From the NCBI GenBank assembly GCA_027063075.1, contig JAMOSM010000147.1, positions 1 through 5,755 on the forward strand: a DNA stretch of 5,755 nt. The letters run 5' to 3'. Every line of letters begins with the position of its first letter. Within the stretch, counting starts at the first letter, position 1. A model generated the notes under the pieces. The model was not told the origin of the DNA and searched no databases. It saw nothing but the letters and a program-made list of their open reading frames with translations. Both the position numbers and the translations under genes were made by a program. The stretch comes from Nautiliaceae bacterium (lineage in GTDB: Bacteria; Campylobacterota; Campylobacteria; Campylobacterales; Nautiliaceae). Positions 5,412 through 5,755 of the stretch are shown piece by piece.

Positions 5412-5681
5412 TAATTTTGACCCACATATATACTCACAGTCTTCAAGTACATACGCTTCATGCACTTCGCCTGCAGGTACATTTAAAATATCACCTTTTT
5501 TTAGGTGAAACTTTTTATCTTTCGTGTTTATTATCATTTCACCTTTTAACATTACCCTTATTTCGTCATAAGGATGTTTATGCCAGTTATAATAAGTACC
5601 TTTTGTATCACTCCATATGAATATGTTTTTAAAACCTTCTTTTTCTAACTCTTCAATAATCTCAGAAGTGTTTTTTTTCAT
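5409..5681 (-). CDS. Small single-domain cupin protein
   Basis: This 90-residue protein is almost entirely one conserved cupin barrel. Motif 1, G(X)5HXH(X)3E(X)6G, is matched exactly from Gly28 to Gly47, giving metal ligands His34, His36 and Glu40. Motif 2, G(X)5PXG(X)2H, is matched from Gly63, with Pro69, Gly71 and the fourth ligand His74; the usual asparagine that follows is absent. A divalent metal such as Mn, Fe, Ni or Zn is expected, but cupins range from enzymes to sensors, so no reaction can be assigned. It lacks a signal peptide and is probably cytoplasmic. I prefer the ATG at 5681, with AAGGAA ten bases upstream, over a TTG at 5708 that has no ribosome binding site and would add nine residues. 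It overlaps the upstream gene by 20 bases, suggesting coupling. Confidence 0.85.
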   Translation of the reverse strand: MKKNTSEIIEELEKEGFKNIFIWSDTKGTYYNWHKHPYDEIRVMLKGEMIINTKDKKFHLKKGDILNVPAGEVHEAYVLEDCEYICGSKL

Positions 5682-5754
5682 ATTCGAGCATTTCCTTTCT
5701 AAGTTCAACTTTTAATTTTGCAAGTTTGTCTAAATGGCGTCTTAGCCTTTTAGT
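5662..5754 (-). CDS. C-terminal end of an unidentified lysine/arginine-rich protein (partial)
   Basis: An open frame enters from the right edge on the minus strand and ends with TGA at 5664-5662, giving 30 residues that begin TKRLRRHLDKLAKLK and end EYEKKHF. It is highly basic and almost certainly helical, perhaps coiled-coil or nucleic-acid binding, but too little is visible to name a family. Its end lies 20 bases inside the cupin gene in another frame, the kind of tight overlap seen within operons, and it carries the cupin ribosome binding site. Codon use (AAA, TTA, GAA) fits the neighbours. Confidence 0.6.
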   Translation of the reverse strand, partial: TKRLRRHLDKLAKLKVELRKEMLEYEKKHF

Positions 5755-5755
5755 A

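Noticed and set aside
5226..5620. Plus-strand open frames across the rnpB region and the cupin gene (5226-5414 and 5387-5620)
   Set aside because: They are the antisense of a clear structural RNA and of a cupin with complete motifs; no ribosome binding site or protein family features.
5682..5708. TTG start at 5708 giving a 99-residue cupin
   Set aside because: No ribosome binding site precedes it, the added nine residues carry no cupin feature, and the ATG at 5681 has AAGGAA upstream.
1..5755. Mobile elements, CRISPR arrays, tRNA genes, prophage or defence genes
   Set aside because: No terminal inverted repeats, transposase or integrase motifs, regularly spaced direct repeats or tRNA cloverleaf sequence were found; base and codon use look uniform apart from rnpB.

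Overview
The window is strongly AT-rich and densely packed, with stop/start overlaps, convergent genes whose stops nearly touch, and extended -10 promoters (TGNTATAAT-like) with no recognisable -35 box. Together with the folD-lepB-S2P protease cluster, this points to a Campylobacterota (epsilonproteobacterial) chromosome, perhaps a Nautilia/Caminibacter-like member. The family placement is inference from general resemblance; the phylum-level call is firmer. I see no mobile element, CRISPR array, tRNA or phage signature.

Layout: (1) 1-63, the last 18 codons of a plus-strand gene meet, tail to tail, a minus-strand gene for a divergent CitE/HpcH-type lyase (53-940). That gene is coupled by an ATGA overlap to an upstream gene for a small periplasmic monohaem cytochrome c (937-1308). 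(2) 1309-1385, a divergent promoter region. (3) 1386-3861, a tight plus-strand operon: folD (one-carbon folate metabolism), lepB (signal peptidase I) and an M50/site-2-type intramembrane protease; each junction overlaps by 1-4 bases. (4) 3859-3895, a terminator hairpin that includes the stop codons of both the protease gene and the convergent dnaJ. (5) 3866-4948, dnaJ on the minus strand with its own promoter and a strong ribosome binding site. (6) 5069-5397, the RNase P RNA gene (rnpB) on the minus strand. (7) 5409-5681, a small single-domain cupin on the minus strand, whose stop codon abuts the rnpB promoter and whose start lies inside the end of another minus-strand gene running off the window (5662-5754).

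The genes are mostly housekeeping: protein export and membrane proteolysis (lepB, M50), folding (dnaJ), tRNA maturation (rnpB) and C1 metabolism (folD). The least ordinary parts are the cytochrome c/CitE-like pair, whose substrate cannot be read from sequence, and the compact regulatory overlaps: a stop codon doubling as part of an extended -10 element, and a terminator inside dnaJ coding sequence. I found no clear evidence of a wholly new multi-gene system.
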